Assembly (NCBI RefSeq): GCF_000334215.1
Contig: NZ_AMQY01000023.1
Location: 1 to 64,000, forward strand
Reading direction: 5' to 3'
DNA: 64,000 nt
Source of the DNA: Vreelandella jeotgali Hwa
GTDB lineage: Bacteria; Pseudomonadota; Gammaproteobacteria; Pseudomonadales; Halomonadaceae
The notes under the pieces are model-generated. The model did not search any database, was not told where the DNA came from, and was given only the letters and a program-made list of their open reading frames with translations. Both the position numbers and the translations under genes were made by a program. Below, one piece after another: positions 55,875-64,000 of this stretch; the stretch's first letter is position 1, and the number at the start of each line of letters is the position of its first letter.

Positions 55875-56507
55875 CTATGCCGCCAGGCCGCCGGCCATGA
55901 CACCCCAGACCACGCGCAGCGCCAGGCCCAGCAGTATTACGCCGGTGAAGCGGTTGATCCAGTGGGAACGCAGACGCAGCCACTCCAGCACCCGGGACTG
56001 CGACAGCGCCACGGCCACCAGCACGTACCAGGCGCCGTCGATCATCATCGCCGTCGCCACGATAATCGCTCTGGCGGCCAGGCTCATGTCCGGTTGAACA
56101 AACTGGCTCAGCAGCGCGATGAAGAAAAGAATCAGCTTGGGGTTGGCCAGTGCCACCAGCACGCCTTCCCGCGCGGCCTGGCGCCGGGTCGTCGCGCCCA
56201 ATGCGGGATCCAGCGCCGCGGCTCGACCGGCCCGCAGCGCCTTGAACCCCAGCCAGGCCAGATACCCCGCGCCGACAACGGTCACGCCTTCAAACAGCAG
56301 CGGAAAACGCGCCATCAGCGCGCCCAGCCCCAGCACCGTGAGCAGCGCGTAAAAGCCTACCCCCAGCGCATGAAACAGCCCGGCGACGACTCCCGGCGCC
56401 CGGCCGCCGCCCAGGGTGTGGCGCAGCACCAACGCAAGGCTCGGCCCCGGCGACATCGCCCCGGCGGTACAAACCGCCGCCAGCGACAGCCATAGCGAAA
56501 ACGGCAT
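55875..56507 (-). CDS. LysE/RhtB-family amino-acid exporter
   Basis: This 210-aa inner-membrane protein has six hydrophobic helices. The LysE-family signature GAMSPGPSLALVLRHTLGGG lies at about 16-35 and the second conserved segment EGVLVALANPKLILFF near 110-125. Members export amino acids or related metabolites such as homoserine, threonine or lysine. The start at 56507 follows GGAG by 8 bases; the frame remains open upstream without similarity. It is a single gene; substrate cannot be inferred. Confidence 0.88.
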   Translation of the reverse strand: MPFSLWLSLAAVCTAGAMSPGPSLALVLRHTLGGGRAPGVVAGLFHALGVGFYALLTVLGLGALMARFPLLFEGVTVVGAGYLAWLGFKALRAGRAAALDPALGATTRRQAAREGVLVALANPKLILFFIALLSQFVQPDMSLAARAIIVATAMMIDGAWYVLVAVALSQSRVLEWLRLRSHWINRFTGVILLGLALRVVWGVMAGGLAA

Positions 56508-56683
56508 GGTGTCTCCTCGATATTCAGTGTCTTCCCGGTAGCGCTTTACCGAGAGCGCCACGGTAACTGTCTCCGGCTTGTGCCGACAGATAGTCATCCG
56601 GTCATTGACGCTGCCGGCGGATCGCCGGCATGCGGCAGTATGCGCCGTTGGGCCGCTCGGCACAAAAGCCGGCGGCCAAACGG

Positions 56684-56710
56684 AAAAAGCCCGCCGGGGC
56701 GACCGACGGG
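56684..56710 (-). terminator. Terminator after the catalase gene
   Basis: On the minus strand CCCGTCGG pairs with CCGGCGGG (one G-U pair) and is followed by CTTTTT. It is 41 bases after the catalase stop. Confidence 0.8.
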
Positions 56711-56750
56711 CAGAGATTCTACGGGAAGCTGCGCTGCGTAGTGCCGGCAA

Positions 56751-58214
56751 CTAGCCGTTCTGCTGGGCGCGCACGCCTCGGGCGATGCGTTCGCCGATAT
56801 CGGCGTCGATGTTGCGCCAGTAGTCCAGCGCGCGCTCGAGTACCGGCTCGGTGACGCCGCCCAGCAGGTGGCCGACGACGTTGTTGACCAGCCGCTCCCG
56901 GGCGGGTTCGTCCATCACCTGGTTGACCAGCGCGTTGGCCTGACCGAAGTCGTCATCGTCGCGGCGCAGCGTATAGGCGGCGCGCACCATGTCGCCGTCG
57001 GCTTCCCAGCTGGAATCCGTGGGGTAGCGTTCGCCGTCGGCCTGGGGGCCGCCCTTGGAGTTGGGCGCGTACACCGGGTCGGAGACGGTATGCATCTGCA
57101 TCGCGCCGTCCTTGGTGTAGCTGTTGACCGGCGATTTGGGCGCGTTGACCGGAATCTGCTTGTAGTTCGACCCCAGCCGGTGACGGTGGGCATCGGCGTA
57201 GGCGAACACGCGGCCCAGCAGCATCTTGTCCGGGCTGATGCCGATGCCGGGCACCAGGTTGTTGGGTTCGAACGCCGCCTGTTCGATCTGGGCGTGGTTG
57301 TCCACCGGGTTGGTATCCAGCGTCAGCTTGCCCACCTTGATCAGCGGATAGTCCTCGTGGGGCCAGACCTTGGTCAGATCAAACGGATTGATGCGATAGG
57401 TTTCGGCATCCTTGAACGGCATGATCTGCATGTACAGCGTCCAGCTTGGGTAGTCGCCCCGGTCAATCGAGGTGTACAGATCGCGCATGTGGTAATCGCC
57501 GTCTTCGCCCGCCAGGCGGTCGGCCTCTTCCTGCGTCAGGCACTCGATACCCTGATCGGTCTTGAAGTGGTACTTGACCCAGAATTTCTCGCCCTCGGCG
57601 TTCGTCCACATATAGGTGTGGCTGGAATAGCCGTTCATGTGCCGCCAGGTTTTGGGGATACCGCGGTCGCCCATCAGCCAGGCCACCTGGTGGGCGGACT
57701 CCGGCGACAGCGACCAGAAATCCCACTGCATGTCGTTATCGCGCAGATTGTTGTCCGCCCGGCGCTTCTGCGAGCGGATAAAGTGCTGGAACTTCAGCGG
57801 GTCACGGATGAAGAACACCGGCGTGTTGTTCCCCACCATGTCGTAGTTGCCCTCAGAGGTGTAGAACTTGATGGAAAAACCCCGAGGGTCGCGCCAGGTG
57901 TCGGGGCTGCCGCGCTCGCCGGCCACGGTGGAAAAGCGCATCACCACCTCGGTTTGGGTGCCGGGCTGAAACACCGCGGCTTTGGTATAGCGGCTGACGT
58001 CCTCGGTTACTTCAAAATGGCCAAAGGCGCCGCTGCCCTTGGCGTGGGGCTGGCGCTCGGGAATGCGCTCGCGGTTGAAGTTGGCCATCTGCTCGATGAG
58101 GTAGTGATCGTGCAGCACGATGGGGCCGTCGGGTCCGATGGTGAGCGAGCGCTCGTCGCTTTCCACGGGGATGCCGGCATCGGTTGTTGTCGGTTTGCGG
58201 TTGTCGTCAGCCAT
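56751..58214 (-). CDS. Monofunctional heme catalase
   Basis: This 487-aa small-subunit clade catalase converts hydrogen peroxide to water and oxygen. The distal His is H57 in [20 protein letters not shown] (in part). The second catalytic element is [20 protein letters not shown] and the distal Asn is in [16 protein letters not shown] near 128-143. The proximal heme-ligand Tyr is in [15 protein letters not shown] near 340. It is probably cytoplasmic, since no signal peptide is seen. An OxyR-like half-site array lies 115-140 bases upstream of its start. It has its own terminator. Confidence 0.94.
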   Translation of the reverse strand: MADDNRKPTTTDAGIPVESDERSLTIGPDGPIVLHDHYLIEQMANFNRERIPERQPHAKGSGAFGHFEVTEDVSRYTKAAVFQPGTQTEVVMRFSTVAGERGSPDTWRDPRGFSIKFYTSEGNYDMVGNNTPVFFIRDPLKFQHFIRSQKRRADNNLRDNDMQWDFWSLSPESAHQVAWLMGDRGIPKTWRHMNGYSSHTYMWTNAEGEKFWVKYHFKTDQGIECLTQEEADRLAGEDGDYHMRDLYTSIDRGDYPSWTLYMQIMPFKDAETYRINPFDLTKVWPHEDYPLIKVGKLTLDTNPVDNHAQIEQAAFEPNNLVPGIGISPDKMLLGRVFAYADAHRHRLGSNYKQIPVNAPKSPVNSYTKDGAMQMHTVSDPVYAPNSKGGPQADGERYPTDSSWEADGDMVRAAYTLRRDDDDFGQANALVNQVMDEPARERLVNNVVGHLLGGVTEPVLERALDYWRNIDADIGERIARGVRAQQNG

Positions 58215-58329
58215 GTTGGCGTCTCCTTGTCGATGATAGCCGCTCGGCGGTCGGCCGGCCCGATCGGAATGGTACCGGCTGTTGCTTTTACTCTACCTAC
58301 AGACTAGCTGTTTCAGACGCAAAAGTGCG

Positions 58330-58355
58330 CTATATCTTCGATAGACAATAGCTAA
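58330..58355 (-). promoter_or_regulatory. OxyR-like binding site upstream of the catalase gene
   Basis: CTAT (58330-58333), 7 bases, ATAG (58341-58344), 7 bases, CTAA (58352-58355) fits three consecutive elements of the OxyR ATAG-N7-CTAT array, with one mismatch. The fourth element is not conserved. Confidence 0.45.
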
Positions 58356-58429
58356 AAACTTTTGCTGAATAAAAACCAATAGCCCATCCGAAAGTTTGAC
58401 ATCCCCACCCCGCCTGCCTAGCCTTGAGA

Positions 58430-58530
58430 TTCTCCTGGGGGTGCCCGCTACGGGCTGAGAATCCGCCGCTTTTGCGCCGGTAACCCTTCGAACCTGATCC
58501 GGGTCATACCGGCGAAGGGAAGGAAAGAAC
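58430..58530 (+). promoter_or_regulatory. TPP riboswitch upstream of the sodium:solute symporter
   Basis: The THI-box core is clear: GGGGGTGCCC, then GGGCTGAGAATC, the pyrimidine-sensing arm, then ACCCTTCGAACCTGATCC and GGGTCATACCGGCGAAGGGA. Downstream, TCCTCTTCCTGG (58540-58551) can pair with CCAAGGAAAGAGGA (58591-58604). That stretch includes the Shine-Dalgarno AAGAGGA 8 bases before the symporter ATG. Control is therefore probably translational: TPP binding would favour the sequestered site. Confidence 0.95.
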
Positions 58531-58611
58531 CTGCCACTCTCCTCTTCCTGGTCGTGCCAACCACGATATTCGCCCATTACCCGGCCGCCACCAAGGAAAG
58601 AGGACGCACAA

Positions 58612-60063
58612 ATGTCACTTGACCCTGTCTGGACGGCCCTCTGGCTGGTGCTTTGCGCCGCCGCCTTTGCCGTTCCCGGTCTGCTTTACGCCCGCCGCCA
58701 GCGCGACGGTCTGGATAGCTACATTGCCGCGCGCAATACCCAGAACACCCGCGCCACGGTACTGACATTGCTCGCCACTTCGCTGGGTACCTGGATACTC
58801 TTTGGCCCGGCCCAGGCCGCGACCTGGGGCGGTATCAGCGCCGTGCTGGGCTATGCGCTGGGCTCGCTGGCGCCGCCGCTGGTGATGATTCCGCTGGGCC
58901 GGCGCATGCGCGAGCTGATTCCCGAAGGCCACGGGCTCACCGAGTTCGTGATCCACCGCTACGGGCGCGTCATGTATGCCTTTACCCTTTCGATCATGCT
59001 GTTTTATCTGTTTATCCTGCTGGCCGCGAGCCTTACCGCGGTGGCGCAGATGGTCACCCTGCTGGCCCCGATCCCGCTGGGCCTGACCGCCGGCGTGGTG
59101 ATGCTGGCAACGGTGATTTACACCTTCTACGGCGGCCTGCGGGCATCAATCTTCACCGACAAGGTGCAGATGGTGGTGATCCTGCCGCTGCTCGCCCTGC
59201 TGGTGTTTTTCGGCTGGCAGGCCGCCGGCGGCGCCGCTCCGACTCTGGAGGGGCTACGCCAGCGCGCCCCCGAGCTGCTCGACGTCACCGATACCGGTGG
59301 CGTACGCGCGGGGCTGACGTTCTTTATTGCCGTGGTGCTCACCGGGCTTTTCTACCAGGGCACCTGGCAGCGTATCTACGCGGCGAAAAATATCCGCGTG
59401 CTGCGCAAAAGCTTCTGGATCAGCGGGCTGTTCAACCTGCCGGTGATCGTCATGATGGGGCTTTTCGGCCTCGCCTTTGTAGGGCTGGACCTGGAAGGCG
59501 ACGGCTCGGTGGCGCTGTTCAGCGTGCTGCTGGATAGCGTACCGCTGTGGTTTGCGCTGGCGCTGATTCCGCTGGGGCTGGCGCTGGTGATGAGCAGCGC
59601 CGACTCCACCATCAACGCCACCTCAAGCATTATCGCGGTGGACATGCACCGGCTACTGCCCCGGGCCAGCGAAGCCACGCTGATGCGTTTTGCCCGCTGG
59701 CTGATCGTCGTCGCCGCGGTGCCGATTACACTGGTCGCGTCGCAGGGTTACAGCGTGCTCTACCTGTTTTTGCTCGCCGATCTGCTGTGCTCGGCGGCGG
59801 CTTTTGCGGTATTTTTCGGGCTGTTCAACCGCCGCTATGACGGCCGTCACGCGGTGATCAGCACCGCCTGTGGGCTGATCGCCGGGCTCGTCATGTTTCC
59901 CGCCCCGGGGGCCGGCACCGACAGCCTGCTGGAAAGCTTCCTGCTCGCCGCGCTGGTGCCGGTCGCCGCCTCCGTGGTGCTGATGCGCGCGATGCCCGCC
60001 CGCGAGCACTACGACTTTGCCCGCCTGGCCACTCTGGTGCGCCGATTCGGACGAGCGCCGTAA
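58612..60063 (+). CDS. Sodium:solute symporter under TPP control, candidate thiamine-precursor transporter
   Basis: This 483-aa inner-membrane protein of the SSS family has about thirteen hydrophobic helices. Family features are TSLGTWILFGPAQAATWGG near 51-69, TVIYTFYGGLRASIFTDKVQ near 164-183 and the sodium-site region LALVMSSADSTINATSSII near 322-340. The TPP riboswitch directly upstream ties it to thiamine metabolism. An SSS protein (ThiV) was proposed as a hydroxymethylpyrimidine transporter from comparative genomics, and this gene is a candidate of the same kind. It is convergent with a second TPP-controlled operon. The cargo (thiamine, pyrimidine or thiazole fragment) is unknown. Confidence 0.88.
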   Translation: MSLDPVWTALWLVLCAAAFAVPGLLYARRQRDGLDSYIAARNTQNTRATVLTLLATSLGTWILFGPAQAATWGGISAVLGYALGSLAPPLVMIPLGRRMRELIPEGHGLTEFVIHRYGRVMYAFTLSIMLFYLFILLAASLTAVAQMVTLLAPIPLGLTAGVVMLATVIYTFYGGLRASIFTDKVQMVVILPLLALLVFFGWQAAGGAAPTLEGLRQRAPELLDVTDTGGVRAGLTFFIAVVLTGLFYQGTWQRIYAAKNIRVLRKSFWISGLFNLPVIVMMGLFGLAFVGLDLEGDGSVALFSVLLDSVPLWFALALIPLGLALVMSSADSTINATSSIIAVDMHRLLPRASEATLMRFARWLIVVAAVPITLVASQGYSVLYLFLLADLLCSAAAFAVFFGLFNRRYDGRHAVISTACGLIAGLVMFPAPGAGTDSLLESFLLAALVPVAASVVLMRAMPAREHYDFARLATLVRRFGRAP

Positions 60064-60111
60064 GAAGCCGGCGAAGCTCAACGATGGCGGCCCCAGGGCC
60101 GCCCTTCTGCT

Positions 60112-61407
60112 TTATGCCTTCGGACGCGTTAGCCCCAAATGCCCGCGCAGGGTTGTCGCCTTGTAGTCCTGGCGACACAGCCCGCGTTTTTGCAGTACCG
60201 GCACGACCTGGTCGACGAAGTCGTCAATGCTCGACGGCAGCGACGGTGGCATCAGGTTAAAGCCGTCGGCGCCGCCGTTCTCCACCCAGCGCTGCATTTC
60301 ATCGGCGATGCTTTCCGGCGTGCCGACCATGGTGCAGTGCCCGCCGCCGGCGGCAAGCCGGCCCAGCAGCTGGCGCAGCGTCGGCTGTTCGCACTCGATA
60401 ATTCGCAGAATGGTGGCGTAGCGCCCTTTCGGCCCGGTGAACTCGTCAAGCGGCGGCAGTTTGGGCATGGGCGCGTCCAGCTCCCAGTCGCTGCAGTCCT
60501 GGCCGATAAAGGTCGACAGCTGCTGCAGCGAATCCGCCGTGGGCAGAAGCTCGTCCAGCTCGCGCTGGCGGGCGCGGGCCTCGTCCATGGTGGAACCCAC
60601 GTAGGTCACCAGCCCCGGCATAATCGCCACCGGCGAGCGGCCGGCGGCGGCCACCCGCGCCTGAATATCGCGGTAGTACGCTTGCGCGGATTCCAGATCG
60701 TAGGCCACGGCGTAGATCGCCTCGGCATAGCGCGCGGCCAGGTCGCGGCCCGGCTCGGAGGCGCCGGCCTGAAACAGCACCGGCCGGCCCTGGGGCGGGC
60801 GCGGCACGTTCAGCGGGCCGTCCACCAGAAAATGCTCGCCGTGGTGGTTGATCGGCCGGACCCTGTCCGGGTCGGCGAACTGCCCTGCACGATCAAGGCT
60901 CAAGGCGTCATCGGCCCAGCTGTCCCATAGCGCCAGCGCGGTGTTGGCAAACTCTTCGGCGCGGGCGTAGCGCTCGGCGTGGGTCGGCATGGCCGCGTAG
61001 TTGTGGTTGCGCGCCTCGGCGTCGAACATCGAGGTCACCAGGTTCCAGCCCGTGCGCCCGCCGGAAATATGGTCCAACGACGCCAGCATGCGCGCGGCGT
61101 GAAACGGCGTGTAGAAGGTGCTCGAAATTGTTGAAATCAGGCCGATGTGCTCGGTGGCGCGCGCCATGGCAGAAAGCGCGGTCAGCGGCTCGAGAAACCA
61201 CAGCGGCCCGCCGGCCACATTGCCCGGCGCGTGGCCGTCGGCAAAGAATACCGCGTCGAACTTGCCCCGCTCGGCGGTGCGCGCCAGCGACTCGAAGTGG
61301 CGAATATCGCCCATTTTCTCGGCGGCGGAATCGGGGTGGCGCCAGGCCGCGCGGTGGTGGCCGCAACCCATGATAAACAGGTTCAGGTGCATGGAAGGAG
61401 TCGCCAT
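60112..61407 (-). CDS. FMN-dependent LLM-class monooxygenase (NtaA/SnaA/DszA type) under TPP control
   Basis: This 431-aa luciferase-like enzyme belongs to the NtaA/SnaA/DszA group of two-component flavin monooxygenases. Typical segments are HLNLFIMGCGHHRAAWRHP at the N terminus, KFDAVFFADGHAPGN near 48-62, HISGGRTGWNLVTSMFDAEA near 112-131 and GRPVLFQAGASEPGRDLAAR near 205-224. Group members oxidise C-S, C-N or C-H bonds on small heterocycles and chelators. It is the second gene of an operon behind a TPP riboswitch, overlapping the SDR stop by one base (TGATG). A role in recovering a thiamine-derived compound is inferred; no substrate is known. Confidence 0.88.
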   Translation of the reverse strand: MATPSMHLNLFIMGCGHHRAAWRHPDSAAEKMGDIRHFESLARTAERGKFDAVFFADGHAPGNVAGGPLWFLEPLTALSAMARATEHIGLISTISSTFYTPFHAARMLASLDHISGGRTGWNLVTSMFDAEARNHNYAAMPTHAERYARAEEFANTALALWDSWADDALSLDRAGQFADPDRVRPINHHGEHFLVDGPLNVPRPPQGRPVLFQAGASEPGRDLAARYAEAIYAVAYDLESAQAYYRDIQARVAAAGRSPVAIMPGLVTYVGSTMDEARARQRELDELLPTADSLQQLSTFIGQDCSDWELDAPMPKLPPLDEFTGPKGRYATILRIIECEQPTLRQLLGRLAAGGGHCTMVGTPESIADEMQRWVENGGADGFNLMPPSLPSSIDDFVDQVVPVLQKRGLCRQDYKATTLRGHLGLTRPKA

Positions 61408-62204
61408 CAGTCTTTCACCAGCCCGCCGTCAACCACCAGATTCTGCCCGGTGACCGCCCGGCTCCAGGGCGAGGCAAACAGCAGCGCGGCATCGGCGAAC
61501 TCGGCGGGCGTGACCACCCGGCGCAGCGGCGTGTTGGCGGCGATCAGATCAAATACCTCGTCGGGCGTTTCGGCGGAGGCATCGGTGGTGCGCAGCAGCC
61601 CGCCGGAAATCATGTTCACGGTAATGTTGTCCGGCCCCAGGTCGTGGGCGAAGGTGCGCGTCAGCGAGAGCAGCGCGGCCTTGCCGGCGGTGTAATCGTG
61701 GTACGGCACGATGGGGTTTTGAAACAGGTTGGTACCCACGTTGATCACCCGGCCAAAGCCCTGTTCGCGCATGCCGGCCAGGGCCCCCTGAATCACGTTG
61801 AGCGCGCCCTGGTTGACGCCCTTGAGCTGCTGCTCCAGATGCTCCCAGGTCAGCGAATCGGCATCCGGGCGGGCCTCGCCATTGAAGGAGAAATCCGGCA
61901 GCGCGTTGTTGACCACCGTGGTCACCGGCTTGCCAAAGCGCTCGCGAGCGGCATCAAACATGGCCTTGACGGCGTCGACGTCGCCCACGTCGGCCTGTAC
62001 GGCAAGCGCTCGGTCCGGCGCCTCGGCGGCCACGGCCTCGGCGCCGGCGGCGCTGTTGCGATAGTTGACGACGACGCGGGCGCCGGCGTTCAGAAAGGCG
62101 CGCGCCAGGCTTGCGCCCAGGCCGCGGCCGGCGCCGGTCACCAGCACGATTTGCTGATCGAGCGGCAGCGCAGCGGAAGAAGAAGCGTGGGAAGCGGTAC
62201 TCAT
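61407..62204 (-). CDS. Short-chain dehydrogenase/reductase under TPP control
   Basis: This 265-aa classical SDR has the Rossmann motif [19 protein letters not shown] near 21-39, NNA in [11 protein letters not shown] near 105 and the catalytic Tyr-x3-Lys as [14 protein letters not shown] near 166-179. The C-terminal [15 protein letters not shown] is typical. It resembles FabG-like 3-oxoacyl reductases, but its position first in a TPP-riboswitch operon with an LLM monooxygenase argues for a thiamine-related alcohol, aldehyde or ketone. The ribosome site AAGAGG is held in the riboswitch hairpin. Substrate unknown. Confidence 0.88.
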   Translation of the reverse strand: MSTASHASSSAALPLDQQIVLVTGAGRGLGASLARAFLNAGARVVVNYRNSAAGAEAVAAEAPDRALAVQADVGDVDAVKAMFDAARERFGKPVTTVVNNALPDFSFNGEARPDADSLTWEHLEQQLKGVNQGALNVIQGALAGMREQGFGRVINVGTNLFQNPIVPYHDYTAGKAALLSLTRTFAHDLGPDNITVNMISGGLLRTTDASAETPDEVFDLIAANTPLRRVVTPAEFADAALLFASPWSRAVTGQNLVVDGGLVKD

Positions 62205-62358
62205 GGTGTGGCCTCTTGATCACGAAAGCGAAAGAGGCAAAGGGCGCACGCCGGGTGCTCGGCCGAGCACTGCGCTGACATCCCTTCGCCGGTATGAACA
62301 GGTTCAGGTTCGGCGGGTGTTCTCTCAGCCCCGCCGCTGGCGGGACACCCCGTGTCAT
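62205..62358 (-). promoter_or_regulatory. TPP riboswitch with SD-sequestering hairpin upstream of the SDR-LLM operon
   Basis: On the minus strand the aptamer spans 62358-62275. P1 is TGACA/TGTCA, followed by CGGGGTGTCCCGCC, GGGGCTGAGAGAACAC, CCGAACCTGAACCTGTTCAT and ACCGGCGAAGGGA. Downstream comes a palindromic stem GTGCTC/GAGCAC. Then GCCTCTT (62238-62232) can pair with AAGAGGC (62217-62211), which hides the ribosome site 7 bases before the SDR ATG. Translational control is likely. Confidence 0.95.
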
Positions 62359-62499
62359 GCAACGTCGACCTTAGCCTATAGCCTTACCCCCAACAAGGCG
62401 GCCGGGCGTCCGGCATGGCCTCGCCGACGCTTGTGGCGTAAAATCAGGCTTCTTGTCGGCCGCGTCAGGCGCGGCGTTGAACCAACACAGGACTGCAAC

Positions 62500-63231
62500 A
62501 TGGGTAGGGCATTTCAGAACCGTAAGGAAGACATGGCCAAAACGGCCGCTGCGAAGACCAAGGTATACAGCAAATACGGGCGCGAGATTTACGTCTGCGC
62601 CAAGTCCGGCGGCCCCGACCCCCACAGCAACCTGGCGCTGCGCAGCCTGCTCGACCGCGCCAAGAAGGATCAGGTCCCCGGCCATGTGGTGGACAAGGCG
62701 CTGGACAAGGCGGCCGGTGCCGGCGGCGAGGACTTTGCGCCGGCACGCTATGAAGGCTTCGGCCCGGGCAGCGCGATGATTATCATCGAGTGCCTCACCG
62801 ACAACCCCAACCGCACCTTCGGCGATATTCGCGGCTGCTTTACCAAGAACAAAAGCAAGCTCGGCACGCCCGGCAGCGTCAGCCACCTGTTTGATCACTG
62901 CGCGATTTTCGCTTTCGCCGGGGAAGACGAGGAAGGCGTGCTGGAAGCGCTGACGGAAGCCGATATCGACGTCACCGATATCGAGTGCGAAGACGGCCGC
63001 ATTACCGTGTTTGCCCCGCATACCGAATATGCTCAGGCACGCAAGGCACTGGTGGACGCCTTCGGCGAGCTGGACTTCGAGGCCGACGACATCCAGTTTT
63101 TGCCCCAGACCACCACGCCGGTGGAAGGCGACGACGTGGCGGCGCTGGAAAAGCTGCTGGCCATGCTCCACGACCTCGACGACGTGCAAAACATCTACCA
63201 CAGCGCCGAATTCCCCCAGACGGCCGAATAA
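62500..63231 (+). CDS. YebC/PmpR family protein (YeeN-like)
   Basis: This 243-aa protein belongs to the YebC/TACO1 family, members of which are described as transcriptional regulators or as factors that relieve ribosome stalling. The N terminus [20 protein letters not shown] and [19 protein letters not shown] match the YeeN subgroup rather than YebC itself. Further conserved parts are [20 protein letters not shown] and [19 protein letters not shown]. The ATG at 62500 follows AGGA; the frame is open for 300 bases upstream through the riboswitch region, which is not coding. It has its own transcription unit. Confidence 0.88.
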   Translation: MGRAFQNRKEDMAKTAAAKTKVYSKYGREIYVCAKSGGPDPHSNLALRSLLDRAKKDQVPGHVVDKALDKAAGAGGEDFAPARYEGFGPGSAMIIIECLTDNPNRTFGDIRGCFTKNKSKLGTPGSVSHLFDHCAIFAFAGEDEEGVLEALTEADIDVTDIECEDGRITVFAPHTEYAQARKALVDAFGELDFEADDIQFLPQTTTPVEGDDVAALEKLLAMLHDLDDVQNIYHSAEFPQTAE

Positions 63232-63240
63232 GCACCGCGG

Positions 63241-64000
<760 letters not shown>

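Noticed and set aside
56868-58307. 479-aa open frame antisense to the catalase gene
   Set aside because: Shadow of the catalase coding sequence; no domain and no ribosome site.

Overview
The window is GC-rich, densely coded gammaproteobacterial chromosome. Gene content best fits a halophilic Halomonas-type bacterium (family Halomonadaceae): a Pseudomonas-like two-subunit arginine succinyltransferase pathway with an AraC-type ArgR candidate, FabV enoyl reductase, a stand-alone HiPIP, a TAXI-type TRAP transporter with DUF1850, and recC-recB-recD without an intervening protease gene. The taxonomic call is inference from gene content; no rRNA is present.

Layout. 1-1.2 kb: right part of an ISAs1-family insertion sequence. 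1.6-4.5 kb: HiPIP, fadH, and a catalytically Cys-less alkyltransferase-like protein. 4.7-9.3 kb: astE followed by an arginine/ornithine-type ABC importer (ATPase, two permeases, binding protein). 9.5-16.7 kb, minus strand: purE-lhgO, a TAXI TRAP transporter (binding protein, DUF1850, fused permease) and purK, so purE and purK are separated. 16.9-22.7 kb: a small XRE protein, then a tetrathionate-reductase-like ttrBCA operon behind a perfect FNR/Anr box. 22.8-24.5 kb: ilvD. 24.7-34.2 kb: overlapping recC-recB-recD. 34.4-37.3 kb: a GntR regulator and an SBF-like transporter whose last codons are replaced by an IS481-family element with a 6-bp target duplication. 37.4-44.9 kb: housekeeping and uncharacterised genes (GDPD, alcohol dehydrogenase, DUF1499, SDR, arfB, ogt, a 224-aa unknown, DUF3581, TRIC-type channel). 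44.9-52.3 kb, minus strand: argR-like regulator, astC, aruF, aruG, astD, astB.

52.3-54.0 kb: an intact IscB RNA-guided nuclease gene with its upstream omega/HEARO RNA and terminal hairpins, wedged between the stop codon of fabV and the start codon of the argR-like regulator. 54-58.2 kb: fabV, a small unknown, a LysE exporter, and a catalase with an OxyR-like site. 58.4-62.4 kb: two TPP riboswitches pointing toward each other. One controls a sodium:solute symporter; the other controls an SDR plus a flavin-dependent (LLM) monooxygenase. This looks like an uncharacterised thiamine-precursor uptake and salvage module. The window ends with a YebC/YeeN-family gene and a partial ABC exporter.

How the parts work together: the importer at 6-9 kb and the succinyltransferase genes at 45-51 kb plus astE form one arginine-to-glutamate catabolic route split over two loci. 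LhgO, the TAXI transporter and glutamate production point to C5 dicarboxylate metabolism. A genome-scale texture also stands out: short tandem duplications (about 9-17 bp units) recur in many intergenic spacers and once inside a signal-peptide coding region.
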